From JBHJGM01 sp050331815 (GTDB lineage: Bacteria; Verrucomicrobiota; Verrucomicrobiia; Opitutales; JBHJGM01), in assembly GCA_050331815.1 (NCBI GenBank), contig JBHJGM010000004.1, forward strand, positions 62,001 to 126,000: a stretch of DNA of 64,000 nucleotides, written 5' to 3'. The position numbers and the translations under genes were made by a program. Below, piece after piece: positions 42,894 to 51,716 of this stretch (positions are counted from its first letter, which is position 1; every line of letters begins with the position of its first letter). The notes below the pieces were generated by a model. It was not told the origin of the DNA. It was given only the letters and a program-made list of their open reading frames with translations, and did not search any database.

Positions 42894-43637
42894 CTACTGC
42901 TCAGCCAGGCTGATGTGAACGCCCGGCTGCCAGGCTTTTGAAGTCAGTGCGTCCGCCTTCGGGTCCTCGTATTCGAGCGTTTCCACGTGCCCGTCGTAAA
43001 AGAGGAAGTTGCTGACGTTGTTGTGCCAGAAAAGCGCCTCGCGGCCGCGCACGATCTCCCCGTCAACACCACGGTCACCTCCCTCGTGATAGAGTCCGTC
43101 ATCCGCGTTGACCTGCTCGACCATGAAAATCTTGTGCGAAGGCTGCTTCACACCGCCCGGATACGGATACTGCAAAAAGCCACCGCTGGGCAGGTTCACA
43201 TCGCGAAAGTGACTGCCCGAACCCTCGTAGACCTTGCGCTGAATCGCATAGCTCAGCTGCACATCTTCCTCGGGATAGGCGACAACCTGTGTCGGGCTGA
43301 TGTAAGCCTCCTCGTCCTGAATGTATTCGAACAGCGCACCGTCGCGGACTGACAGATTGCCTGCGTTCAAGCTCCCGGACACCCAGCCCTGCTGGTTCTC
43401 GTCGGGCGTGGCACCACCGCGCGGTCGCGGCGGGTAGCGCCCGTCGTTGTCGTGTGCGTACAACTGCAGCGCCTGTCCAATCGAGCGCAGGTTGTTGATC
43501 GATTTAGACTGGCGGGCGCTTTCGGTGGCGTTGTTGATGATCGCCAAAGTCAGCGTTGCCATTATTGCAATAATCGCGATGACCGCGAGCAATTCAATCA
43601 GAGTAAAGCCGCGCGGCTTACGTGTCGGGTAGCGCAT
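42894..43637 (-). CDS. Prepilin-type protein with H-X9-DG motif (DUF1559-like)
   Basis: A 247-residue pseudopilin-like protein. The class III signal is MRYPTRKPRG/FTLIELLAVIAII with the helix continuing to about residue 33. Near the C-terminus, HNNVSNFLFYDG fits the H-X9-DG motif of the processing-associated prepilins abundant in Planctomycetota, Verrucomicrobiota and Lentisphaerota. No pilus assembly genes are near. Its start codon is preceded, 4 bp upstream, by the same CAACCTACCCA as the pseudopilin gene at 24203-24922. Confidence 0.88.
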   Translation of the reverse strand: MRYPTRKPRGFTLIELLAVIAIIAIMATLTLAIINNATESARQSKSINNLRSIGQALQLYAHDNDGRYPPRPRGGATPDENQQGWVSGSLNAGNLSVRDGALFEYIQDEEAYISPTQVVAYPEEDVQLSYAIQRKVYEGSGSHFRDVNLPSGGFLQYPYPGGVKQPSHKIFMVEQVNADDGLYHEGGDRGVDGEIVRGREALFWHNNVSNFLFYDGHVETLEYEDPKADALTSKAWQPGVHISLAEQ

Positions 43638-43641
43638 TTTC

Positions 43642-43652
43642 TGGGTAGGTTG
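43642..43652 (-). promoter_or_regulatory. CAACCTACCCA motif upstream of the second pseudopilin gene
   Basis: Identical 11-mer to that at 24928-24938, again within 5 bp of the start codon of a prepilin-type gene. Confidence 0.45.
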
Positions 43653-43770
43653 CGTGGTTACGAGTAAAGTTTAGCTGCTTATGGTTATAACCTTACGCCG
43701 CGCTTTCCACCCATATTTTTCGTATGAGATTGCGGTCTTAATACCGCGATTCAACGCCTGGTAACGTGCC

Positions 43771-44217
43771 TTACGCTTGGGCCGCGCAAGCCTTTGCAAA
43801 CGACTGAATCTTTTTCCAGACGTTTGACAGGCCGTTGCGTCGATTTGGCGTAAGGTGTTGCGTGATACCGACTTCGGCGAGAAACTCTGGCTCGTTTTCC
43901 AGAATCTCACCCGGCTGCGCATCGCTGTAGAGTTCGGTCAACAGACCGGCGATACCTTTGGTAATGACCGCATCCGAATCCGTTGCGAAGTAGCAGCGGC
44001 CTTTTTCGAATCGGGGCACCAGCCACAGCTGCGACTGGCAGCCTTCCACGATGAACTCCTTCACCTTCAGGGTGTTCTCCAGTTCGGGCATGCCGCGGGC
44101 CTGCTCGATAATGTAGGCCAGGCGCTCCTGTGGGTCTGGAAACAGCGAGAGCGTTTCCACCAGTTGCTCCTTGCGGGTCTTTAAGTCCGCGGCATCCTGT
44201 GCTTCGGGTGACATCAT
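43771..44217 (-). CDS. sufE: SufE-family sulfur acceptor protein
   Basis: Accepts persulfide sulfur from the cysteine desulfurase SufS and passes it to iron-sulfur cluster assembly. The 148-residue protein has FPDPQERLAYIIEQARGMP and the persulfide-carrying Cys60 in FIVEGCQSQLWLVP, followed by the usual GLLTELYSDAQPGEIL region. No sufBCDS genes are present here. It is divergent from the mutarotase-like gene. Confidence 0.9.
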   Translation of the reverse strand: MMSPEAQDAADLKTRKEQLVETLSLFPDPQERLAYIIEQARGMPELENTLKVKEFIVEGCQSQLWLVPRFEKGRCYFATDSDAVITKGIAGLLTELYSDAQPGEILENEPEFLAEVGITQHLTPNRRNGLSNVWKKIQSFAKACAAQA

Positions 44218-44321
44218 CAGCCATCATACGCTTCCCGCGCCTCCTCGCAAGCTTGAGCCCACGCCGCCCCAGCCAGCGTTGACACCACACCGCTGCCGCG
44301 CAGTATGAGCCAGCGACTTCG

Positions 44322-45440
44322 ATGCTCATCTCCCGACCGCAAACCGCCAGTGCGTACGGCGCGCCTTGCTTCTGGCTACGCGGGGAGCGCGTAGAGATTT
44401 TTGTGACCGTCACTGGCGGGCATCTGGGGCCGGTCAGCTTCAAGCTGAAGCACCGCTGGGTCCGCCCGCACTCGCTGCCGCCCTGGCAGCCGGATGACCT
44501 CCATCCCGATGTGCCGCCGGTCTTGCGGCACTTACGTGGCGATTTTTTCGGGCTTCCCTTTGGCGATCCTCAGGGCAGCGCGCCGCCGCACGGCGAGCCA
44601 GCTAACGCTGACTGGCAACTGGTTGACCACAACGCGCGTTCATTGAGCCTCTCCCTGGAGCTGACCCAGCCCGCCGGCCACATCGGAAAAACCCTGACCC
44701 TGGGCGAAAACGAGCGTGCGCTTTACCAGCAACATGTCATCGAAGGCGTACAGGGACGTTTCCCGATGGGGCAGCATGCCATTTTGGAGTTTCCGGAAGG
44801 CGTAGCCGGGCACCTGAGCGTGAGCCCGTTTGAGTTTGGGCAGGTCACCCCGCTGGCCTTCAACGATCCCGCCGAGGGTGCCTACGGCAGCCTCCTTCCT
44901 GGAGCCACCTTCGACAGCCTCGAAAGCGTCCAGCTTACCAACGGCGGCACCACTTCACTGGCCGCTTACCCCGATCGCCACGGATTCGAGGATCTGGCAA
45001 TGGTGGCCGGGCCGCTCGAAGGGCTGGGCTGGACCGCCGCCGTTCTGGATGGCTATTGCTGGATTTCCCTGAAAAACCGCGCGGTGCTTCCGGCCACCCT
45101 GCTGTGGTTCAGCAACGGCGGGCGCTGGCAGGCCCCCTGGCGCGGGGCCCACCGCCGTCGCCTCGGCCTGGAGGAAGTCTGCAGCTACTTCAACGCCGGG
45201 ACCGATGCCTCACGCCGCAATTCGCTGCAAACCGGAGGCATCCCCACGGTGCATCGCTTCACCCGCGCTCAGCCGACGATTGTCCGCAACATCCAGGTGG
45301 TGCACCCGCTGCCAAAAGACTTCGGAGCGATCGCCACCGTCATGCCTTCAGCGGACAAACCCGAACTCATCGCTGCCAATGCTTCCGGCCAGAGTGTGGC
45401 TATCCCCGTCAACCACGCCTGGGTGCTGGAGACTTCTTAG
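44322..45440 (+). CDS. Galactose mutarotase-like (aldose 1-epimerase fold) protein
   Basis: A 372-residue soluble protein, rich in beta strands, with VEIFVTVTGGHLGPVSFKL near the start and HPYY-like PPWQPDD further on. In the middle it carries the HVIEG and LEFPEGVAGHLSVSPFEFG regions. The overall pattern resembles the aldose 1-epimerase superfamily, but I cannot place the catalytic His and Glu with confidence. It may bind or modify a sugar. It lies alone between sufE and the AraC regulator gene, convergent with the latter. Confidence 0.5.
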   Translation: MLISRPQTASAYGAPCFWLRGERVEIFVTVTGGHLGPVSFKLKHRWVRPHSLPPWQPDDLHPDVPPVLRHLRGDFFGLPFGDPQGSAPPHGEPANADWQLVDHNARSLSLSLELTQPAGHIGKTLTLGENERALYQQHVIEGVQGRFPMGQHAILEFPEGVAGHLSVSPFEFGQVTPLAFNDPAEGAYGSLLPGATFDSLESVQLTNGGTTSLAAYPDRHGFEDLAMVAGPLEGLGWTAAVLDGYCWISLKNRAVLPATLLWFSNGGRWQAPWRGAHRRRLGLEEVCSYFNAGTDASRRNSLQTGGIPTVHRFTRAQPTIVRNIQVVHPLPKDFGAIATVMPSADKPELIAANASGQSVAIPVNHAWVLETS

Positions 45441-45483
45441 CTCCCAATACGGCTTAGCTTAAATTGCCCAAAAATCCGCAAGC

Positions 45484-46416
45484 TCAGCCTGGGGGAGGAT
45501 TCGTTGCGCTTTTTTGTCGCTGTTTGCGGTAAGCCGTTGGACTGACGCCAGTTGCTTTACGAAATCGGCTGCTGAAGTAAAACGCGTTGGTGAATCCACA
45601 GGCTTCCGCAATGGTCGCTACCGGGCGCACCGTCCACTCGAGCAGTTCCTGGGCATGGCGCAGGCGTATGCTTTCCAAGTATGCCAAGAGCGTTTGCCCG
45701 GTCTGCGCGCGAAAGAGGTGGGCCAGCCTCGATTCGCTCAAGCCGACGGCGCTGGCGATCACCTGGACGCTCAGCGCTTGCGAGAAGTTGTCTCCCATCA
45801 GCGTCATCGCCTGCACCACCCGCTCATCCAGGCGCCCGTGCGCCCGTCGCGGGTTGACCGCATCACAGAGCAACAGCACACGTTCGAGCGCATTGCGCGC
45901 GAGCCAGGGCCCACGGGGGTGCGTCCCCTGCCGCACGCGATTCATTTCAAAAAATGCCGCGCGCACGGCTTCCCCCAGCGGACCTTCTGGGAGCGTCAAC
46001 GTCCGCAACCCCGGCCAGTGTTCCGGCCAATCCAGCAGGCTGGCCCACTCCGCCAACGGTGTGAAGTGGGCAAACACAAACACCCAGCGGCCAATTTTCA
46101 GCTGCGTGCCGTAATCCTGCGCCGCGCCCAGATCGTAAAGGTGCAGCTGACCCGCATCGGCCGTCGCCCAACGCTTATGCGGCGACTGGAAACGTCCTTG
46201 TCCACTCAACGTGAAAAAAAGCAGCCAGTCGCCCGAGCCCTTGGGGCGGATGGTGCGGTACCGTGCGCTTTCCTCAAAATACCCGCTGAAGAGTTCGCCC
46301 GGAACTCTCTGCTGGTGTCTTGGCTCTGGCTCGTAAAAGACCGAGGTGCCCGCCTCAGTCGGGGAGCGGGGGTTTGAATCCTGGGGTAGGGCAGTTGTGG
46401 GACCTTGCATGGCCAT
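45484..46416 (-). CDS. AraC-family transcriptional regulator
   Basis: A 310-residue regulator. The N-terminal cupin-like sensor part (about 40-170) contains DWLLFFTLSGQGRFQSP and likely binds a small molecule. The C-terminal AraC DNA-binding domain has two helix-turn-helix units: SVQVIASAVGLSESRLAHLF and VATIAEACGFTNAFYFSSRF, ending in the signature FRKATGVSPTAYRKQ. It is divergent from a PhyH-type dioxygenase gene with 91 bp between starts. The dioxygenase is its most likely target. Confidence 0.92.
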   Translation of the reverse strand: MAMQGPTTALPQDSNPRSPTEAGTSVFYEPEPRHQQRVPGELFSGYFEESARYRTIRPKGSGDWLLFFTLSGQGRFQSPHKRWATADAGQLHLYDLGAAQDYGTQLKIGRWVFVFAHFTPLAEWASLLDWPEHWPGLRTLTLPEGPLGEAVRAAFFEMNRVRQGTHPRGPWLARNALERVLLLCDAVNPRRAHGRLDERVVQAMTLMGDNFSQALSVQVIASAVGLSESRLAHLFRAQTGQTLLAYLESIRLRHAQELLEWTVRPVATIAEACGFTNAFYFSSRFRKATGVSPTAYRKQRQKSATNPPPG

Positions 46417-46454
46417 AGGCTAAGACCTGTATAGTATAGCAGAATATTAAAGGT

Positions 46455-46494
46455 TTTCGACAGGCGCTTGGATTCATTTTTCGAATGGTTTCGA
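46455..46494. promoter_or_regulatory. Three TTTCGA direct repeats in the AraC/PhyH divergent promoter
   Basis: TTTCGA occurs at 46455-46460, 46479-46484 and 46489-46494, spacings of 24 and 10 bp (near whole helical turns), inside the 91-bp gap between the divergent starts. The last two extend as TTTCGAATGG and TTTCGATTAG. AraC regulators often bind direct repeats, so this is a candidate operator. Confidence 0.5.
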
Positions 46495-46507
46495 TTAGAA
46501 TGGCTGC

Positions 46508-47335
46508 ATGACACTCGAACTCGAAACCCGCCTGGCTGCCTCCGACCTCGAAGGTCTGAAGGCTGCCTCCGACGAAATCGGCTTCTGCATCGCCGCTCAG
46601 TGTTTCTCTGCCGACGAGGTGGAAGAAATCCGCGAGTTCTTTCAGCAGGGCCGGCAACTCAAGGCTGAAAAAGGCGGCTTTGACAAGAGCATGCTGGAGG
46701 GCAAGCAGGGCAAGGCGCTGCAGGAGTGGCCGCGCTTTCTGCACCCGCACCGCGACCATGAGCTGGCGCTGCGCTACCTTTTGCACCCGCAGGTGAAGCA
46801 AATCCTGACCGCGTTGATGGGTGGCACCGAGCCACTGGCCGCGCAAACCATGTATTATTTCAAGGCCCCGGGGGCCGGTGGCCAGCAGCTGCATCAGGAC
46901 AACATTTACCTCCAGGCCGAGCCGTTTACCTGTGTGGCGGCGTGGACGGCTATCGACCGCACCGACGAGGACAATGGTGGGCTGATGCTCGTGCCGGGCA
47001 CCCACAAAATGGAGCTCGACTGTCGCAGCGACAGTGACGGGCAGGTGCACGCGCGCAACGTCCGCCTGCCCAAGGGAGCCAAAGCCATCTGCGCGAAGAT
47101 GGAGCCCGGCGACACCCTCTTTTTCAACGGTCAGATCATTCACGGCTCGGGTCCCAACCGCACGACCGATCGCTTTCGCCGTTCTTTCATCGGCCACTAC
47201 ATCTCGGGTACGAGCGAGAAGGTGGCCGGCTTTTACCACCCGATCCTCAACTTCGAGGGCGAGGTGGTCAGCATCGCCAAAAACGAAGGCGGCGGGCCCT
47301 GCGGCTTCGAGATGAACGGCAACAGCGCCTACTGA
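46508..47335 (+). CDS. Phytanoyl-CoA dioxygenase (PhyH) family protein
   Basis: Fe(II)/2-oxoglutarate-dependent oxygenase, 275 residues. The iron site is seen in QQLHQDNIYLQAEPF (His-x-Asp) and FFNGQIIHGSGPNRT (distal His), with the 2-oxoglutarate-binding Arg shortly after in RFRRSFIGHY. The substrate is unknown; related enzymes hydroxylate lipids, ectoine or sugars. It is divergent from an AraC regulator that probably controls it in response to the substrate or inducer. Confidence 0.88.
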   Translation: MTLELETRLAASDLEGLKAASDEIGFCIAAQCFSADEVEEIREFFQQGRQLKAEKGGFDKSMLEGKQGKALQEWPRFLHPHRDHELALRYLLHPQVKQILTALMGGTEPLAAQTMYYFKAPGAGGQQLHQDNIYLQAEPFTCVAAWTAIDRTDEDNGGLMLVPGTHKMELDCRSDSDGQVHARNVRLPKGAKAICAKMEPGDTLFFNGQIIHGSGPNRTTDRFRRSFIGHYISGTSEKVAGFYHPILNFEGEVVSIAKNEGGGPCGFEMNGNSAY

Positions 47336-47459
47336 ACCGCTTCGGCTCAGTCACAGGATCCTTCGGGGCGCGCCTTGCCAGGTCGGGTGCGACTACGCCT
47401 GTTCCTGTAAATAAACACAGGCTTTGAGTTGAGCGGCGCCTTGCTGAAGGTCTGTGGGC

Positions 47460-48851
47460 TCAGGCCGAGGGTTTGGTCATCGCCATCGGGTCGAGAGCTG
47501 TGTCGAGGGTGGCCTCGTCGAGGAGTTTTTCTTCGAGCACCACCTCACGCAGGGTCTTGTTCTCGGCAAAGGCTTGCTTGGCGACTTTGGCGGCGTTGTC
47601 GTAGCCGATGTGCGGGTTGAGCGCGGTGACCAGCATCAGGCTGCGCTCAACCAGTTCCTGGCAGCGCTCGCGGTTGGGTTCGATGCCGGCGACGCAGGCA
47701 TCGGCAAACTGCCGCGCACCGTTGGCCAGGCAGGTAATCGAGTCGTGCAGGGCCATCGCGATGAGCGGGATGGTCACGTTCAGCTCAAAGTGGCCGTCGC
47801 GCCCGCACAGGGCCACCACGTTGCTCATCCCCTGCGTGTAAATGCAGACCTGCACCAGCATCTCGCTCATGACCGGGTTGACCTTGCCCGGCATGATGGA
47901 GGAGCCCGGCTGCGTCGCGGGCAGGTTCAACTCGCCCAGGCCGCTGCGCGGACCCGAGCCCAGCAGTCGGATGTCGTTGGCCACCTTGGTCAGGCTGGCC
48001 GCGATGGTGGCAAACTGCCCGGCCACCTCGACGGCGTCATCGCGCCCGCCTTGGGCCTCAAAGTGGTTGTCCGCCTCGCGGAACGCGATACCCGTCTTCT
48101 GCGTCAGCTCCTTGCAGACCAGCCCCGGGAAATCCGGATGGCAATTGATGCCAGTACCGACGGCCGTCCCGCCGATGGGCAACTCGCTCAGCGCGGTGAT
48201 ACAGCGCTCGGCGCGGTCCACGGCTTTTTTCAATTGGGCGGCGTAGCCGGAAAATTCCTGCCCCAGGGTCAACGGTGTGGCGTCCATCAGGTGGGTGCGC
48301 CCGATCTTGACGATCTCGGTCCAGGCTTGGGCCTTCGCGTCGAGGGCCTGATGGAGGTGCTCCAGCGCGGGTACGAGGGTCTGCTGAATCGCGACGGCTA
48401 CCGAAACGTGCAGCGTGGTGGGCACGATATCGTTGGAGGACTGCCCGAGATTCACGTCGTCGTTCGGATGGATGGGGTCCTTACTCGCAATGGGTTTGCC
48501 AGCGATCACGCTGGCGCGGTTGGAGACCACCTCGTTGATGTTCATGTTCGAGGAAGTGCCCGAACCGGTCTGAAAAACATCGACCGGGAAATGCTCGGTC
48601 AGCTTGCCCGCGGCGACCTCTTCGCAGACCTGCCGGATCAAGTCGGCTTTTTCTTTGGGCAGGCGGCCCAGGGCTTCGTTGGCTGTCGCGCAGGCTGCCT
48701 TGAGCACGCCCAGTCCGCGAATGAACCCCTCAGGCATCGGGCGCTGGCTGATCGGGAAATTCAGCACCGCGCGCTGAGTGGAAGCGCCGTAAAGGGCATC
48801 TTCCGGCACCTGCATGTCGCCCATGGAATCTTTTTCAGTACGAGTGGCCAT
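47460..48851 (-). CDS. fumC: Fumarate hydratase class II
   Basis: TCA-cycle enzyme converting fumarate and malate; iron-free homotetramer. The 463-residue protein has TEKDSMGDMQVPEDALYGA, FQTGSGTSSNMNINEVVSNRA, the HPNDDVNLGQSSND motif, KIGRTHLMDATPLTLGQE with the catalytic His, and the superfamily signature GSSIMPGKVNPV. Length and motifs are normal. It is 69 bp downstream of a large exported protein gene on the same strand. Confidence 0.95.
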   Translation of the reverse strand: MATRTEKDSMGDMQVPEDALYGASTQRAVLNFPISQRPMPEGFIRGLGVLKAACATANEALGRLPKEKADLIRQVCEEVAAGKLTEHFPVDVFQTGSGTSSNMNINEVVSNRASVIAGKPIASKDPIHPNDDVNLGQSSNDIVPTTLHVSVAVAIQQTLVPALEHLHQALDAKAQAWTEIVKIGRTHLMDATPLTLGQEFSGYAAQLKKAVDRAERCITALSELPIGGTAVGTGINCHPDFPGLVCKELTQKTGIAFREADNHFEAQGGRDDAVEVAGQFATIAASLTKVANDIRLLGSGPRSGLGELNLPATQPGSSIMPGKVNPVMSEMLVQVCIYTQGMSNVVALCGRDGHFELNVTIPLIAMALHDSITCLANGARQFADACVAGIEPNRERCQELVERSLMLVTALNPHIGYDNAAKVAKQAFAENKTLREVVLEEKLLDEATLDTALDPMAMTKPSA

Positions 48852-48920
48852 ATGGCAGCGACGTTAGGGTCGCTAATGCATCGAAAGCAACTCGAAAACC
48901 TGGGCTTATGCGCCTGACGA

Positions 48921-50297
48921 CTAGTCCAGACCCAGCAGTTTCCGCTCGTAGCGCTGCTTGTTCCAGAACATGTGCCGCACCGAGTAGCGCAGGTGGCGGT
49001 CCAGGTAGCTCTTGAAGACCGGGTGCTGGATCGCGGTCTGGTAAATGGCCTCGGCGTCGTCCAGATCATACTCATAGCTGAAGATACTGGCGAAGAGTTC
49101 GCGCGGCGCGGCACCAGAGGGAGCTGGTTGAAAGCTGTTGGCCTCCGGCACGTACTCGATCCGCAAAAACAGCAGCGGATACAGCAGGCAGAACGCGTTG
49201 TAGGGCGTGGGCTTTTGCTGGTAACGCGCCCGCAGCAACCGCTCCATCGTGTCGTGATTTTCGTGCATGATGGCCGAACGGAACGGCCAGCCGCCGCTTT
49301 CCTCCGCGTCCAGAATGGCCCAGCGGATCTGGATTTCGTAAATCTCAAGCTGGATACGTGCGCGTGCTTCAGGGTCTTCGCTGGCGCGCAGATCTCGGTG
49401 GAGTTGTCGATTACGCTTGAAGGCCGACTGGTTGGCGCCTTTGCGCTCGCGCAGGCTCACCGGCTGCCCGGAAAGCACGCGGCCAAAGGTTTCCTCGAGG
49501 TCGTAGCGGCTGGACATCCGGTCGATGTCGCTCGCGCTGAGCCGTGCCTCAGCAGCGATCTGAGTGACCAGCGCATTCACCTGCGGCGAGCGGTCGGTCA
49601 GGCGCGTTTCGAGCTCTGTGGCGAGGCTGTTCAGCTCTTCCGGAGTGAAGACCTCCCGCATGCTAAAGAGGGTCTTCTCCAGGGCGTCGAGGGTGTTGGC
49701 AATAGCGCCCGCATTTTCAAACGGGCCGGTTGCGATGTCGTCCGCGATTTTAAGCACCCTGCCCGCCAGTAGCGCCGAGAGCTCCGTTTGGCCCATTTGC
49801 GCGAATTCGAGGAAGCTCTCTCGGCTGTCCTGCATGTAGTCGTTGCTGAAGGAGCGCCAAGTCGCCTCCGACACGCGCAGCGCGTAGGTGCTGACCGCCC
49901 CGAACTCCCCGTGCCAGGCCGGATCGGTCCCTGCGAAGCCTTTGTATCGCGTGCGCAAATCCTCGACCTGGTCCCCCAGCTTCAGCAACGCGGTTACCTG
50001 AAGATCCCTGGGCTTTTTTGAGTTGTAGAAGAGGCGCAGGTCCGCCCTTTTGAGGGCTAGTATGAGCATCTTCTTGCCGTGCGGGTCCTCGTACTCCGGC
50101 AATGGCACCGAACCATCGGTCAACGCCGAAAACACCGCGTCAAACGCCTCGAAATCGTACAGTCCGCGCTGGTTCAGATACTCACCAAACCCGGCTTCGC
50201 GGTAGGGGTTGGCTAGGGCATGGAGCGGCAGCCCCAGCAGGCAGCCGAGCAGGCAGCTTTGTGTTGCCCAGAGTTTTACGGACCGAAAAGGGAGCAT
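48921..50297 (-). CDS. Large exported protein of unknown function
   Basis: Not recognised. The 458-residue product has an N-terminal signal (MLPFRSVKLWATQSCLLGCL, then LGLPLHALA), and the mature part is predominantly helical, acidic and free of further membrane segments. Stretches such as PFENAGAIANTLDALEKTLF and FTPEELNSLATELETRLTDR suggest helical repeats. The end is unusually aromatic and basic (RHLRYSVRHMFWNKQRYERK). It follows the HtrA-like pseudoprotease gene by 167 bp on the same strand and may belong to the same sigma-factor operon. Confidence 0.6.
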   Translation of the reverse strand: MLPFRSVKLWATQSCLLGCLLGLPLHALANPYREAGFGEYLNQRGLYDFEAFDAVFSALTDGSVPLPEYEDPHGKKMLILALKRADLRLFYNSKKPRDLQVTALLKLGDQVEDLRTRYKGFAGTDPAWHGEFGAVSTYALRVSEATWRSFSNDYMQDSRESFLEFAQMGQTELSALLAGRVLKIADDIATGPFENAGAIANTLDALEKTLFSMREVFTPEELNSLATELETRLTDRSPQVNALVTQIAAEARLSASDIDRMSSRYDLEETFGRVLSGQPVSLRERKGANQSAFKRNRQLHRDLRASEDPEARARIQLEIYEIQIRWAILDAEESGGWPFRSAIMHENHDTMERLLRARYQQKPTPYNAFCLLYPLLFLRIEYVPEANSFQPAPSGAAPRELFASIFSYEYDLDDAEAIYQTAIQHPVFKSYLDRHLRYSVRHMFWNKQRYERKLLGLD

Positions 50298-50464
50298 GGG
50301 ACGCGCGCAGTTTAAACAGCCACGGGACGGCGGTCAGAAAAGCCATCCCTGCATGCGTTCTATCACACGGAATTACGCGCGCAAGCCCGTAGAGATTGAA
50401 TCAGGACAGCTGCTATCCGCTATGAGCAAGCGCTGCCTGAAGCCCGAATCTTTTCGACCTTCGC

Positions 50465-51661
50465 TCAGCCGGCGCCTTCGGCGGGGTTGACCGGGCCGCT
50501 GGGCGCAGGGGCGTCCGACGGACTGCTGGTCGGCTCGGACTCGGGCAGGCCTTCCGGTGCGGTCAAAATACCGCCATCGCGTTCGATGTTGGCCCAGTTG
50601 ACTTCGCGGCGTCCGAGTTTGAGGGGCAGCTCAAAGGATTCGCCCTCGCGCTGAACGCCTACGGCCACGAGCTTGTCCGGGCGCAGGTAAAAGCTGGCTT
50701 GGCGCAGGTCGGCATCGCGCTTCACGTCGTACTCGGCCACGCGCTTGATCACGTCGCCTTCACGTAGCCCGGCGGCTTCGGCGGGGCTGCCCGTGGCCAC
50801 TTCCTCGATGACCACATGCACGCTGCCGTCGAGGCCGGAAAACTGCCGGACGCGAAAACCGAAGGAGGCGTAGCTGACTTCGCCCTCGAGGAGGATGTCG
50901 GCCACCACGCGGTTGATGGCCCGCGCCGGCAGCACGTAGGATGAACGCAGCTCCGGCAGCGACGCGGTGATCATCCCAACGAGGTCGCCATTCAGATCGA
51001 AGACCGGGGAGCCGCCTTCGCCGCCCTCGGCTGGGATGCTGGTGCGCAGGTGCAGGGTGGGCAGGCGCACTGGTCCGTAGTTGGCGTCAATGCCCTTGAC
51101 CAGGCCAAACGACGGCGCCGGACCAAACCACAATTCGCAGGTGATCGCCTGAATCAGCGTGCCCGCCGCCGGTGGTTCTTCCTTCTGACTGAGGCGTAAA
51201 AACGGTTGCTCGGTCGGCAGTTCCAACACTTTGAGGATGGAGATGTTGGTGACGGGGTCTTGCCCGACCAGCTCGGCAAAGATTTTCAAGCCGTCACTGA
51301 GTTCGACCCAGAGCCTTTCCGCGCCCAGGGTGACGTTGGCGTTGGTCAGCACATGCCCCTCGCGGCTAATGAAAAAACCGGTGCCTACAAACTGGACCGG
51401 GCGGGCCGTTTCTTCGCCTTCGGCCCGGCGTTCAGCAGCGGCAAAGACCTTGACGACAGCCCGGCGGTTTTGCTCATAAACCTCGATGAGCCGGCTTTGC
51501 AGCGTGAGGTAGGAATCCGCAACGGTGGCCGGCTTGCCCAGGGCGGCCACACCCGCCGAAACAGGTGTGCTTGCATTCATTGAGTCGCTGGGGCTGCCTT
51601 GCGCCCAGGCCTTCCAGCTCGCAAGGCAGATGCACAAGAACAGCAGGCAGGAGCGGGTCAT
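50465..51661 (-). CDS. HtrA/DegP-like periplasmic protein lacking the catalytic triad, with PDZ domain
   Basis: A 398-residue exported protein with a signal peptide (SCLLFLCICLASWKAWA), a trypsin-fold domain (about 55-255), one PDZ domain (about 262-360) and a Pro/Ser-rich tail. Alignment to DegP is clear across GTGFFISREGHVLTNANV, LSDGLKIFAELVGQDPVTN and DLNGDLVGM. Each catalytic position is changed: His to Asn109 (TNANV), Asp to Asn139, Ser to Gly216 (GEGGSP instead of GNSGGP). It should not cleave peptides. It lies 56 bp after a membrane protein gene that follows an ECF sigma factor gene, so a sensing or scaffold role is plausible. Confidence 0.8.
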   Translation of the reverse strand: MTRSCLLFLCICLASWKAWAQGSPSDSMNASTPVSAGVAALGKPATVADSYLTLQSRLIEVYEQNRRAVVKVFAAAERRAEGEETARPVQFVGTGFFISREGHVLTNANVTLGAERLWVELSDGLKIFAELVGQDPVTNISILKVLELPTEQPFLRLSQKEEPPAAGTLIQAITCELWFGPAPSFGLVKGIDANYGPVRLPTLHLRTSIPAEGGEGGSPVFDLNGDLVGMITASLPELRSSYVLPARAINRVVADILLEGEVSYASFGFRVRQFSGLDGSVHVVIEEVATGSPAEAAGLREGDVIKRVAEYDVKRDADLRQASFYLRPDKLVAVGVQREGESFELPLKLGRREVNWANIERDGGILTAPEGLPESEPTSSPSDAPAPSGPVNPAEGAG

Positions 51662-51716
51662 TCAGATGCGGACAGGGTCGTAAGCGTGAGGTAACGCGAA
51701 TTTTAACGGACAGTAT

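Noticed and set aside
47331..47351. Hairpin at the end of the PhyH gene as terminator
   Set aside because: Nine-base stem with one mismatch and no T run after it; not enough to call.
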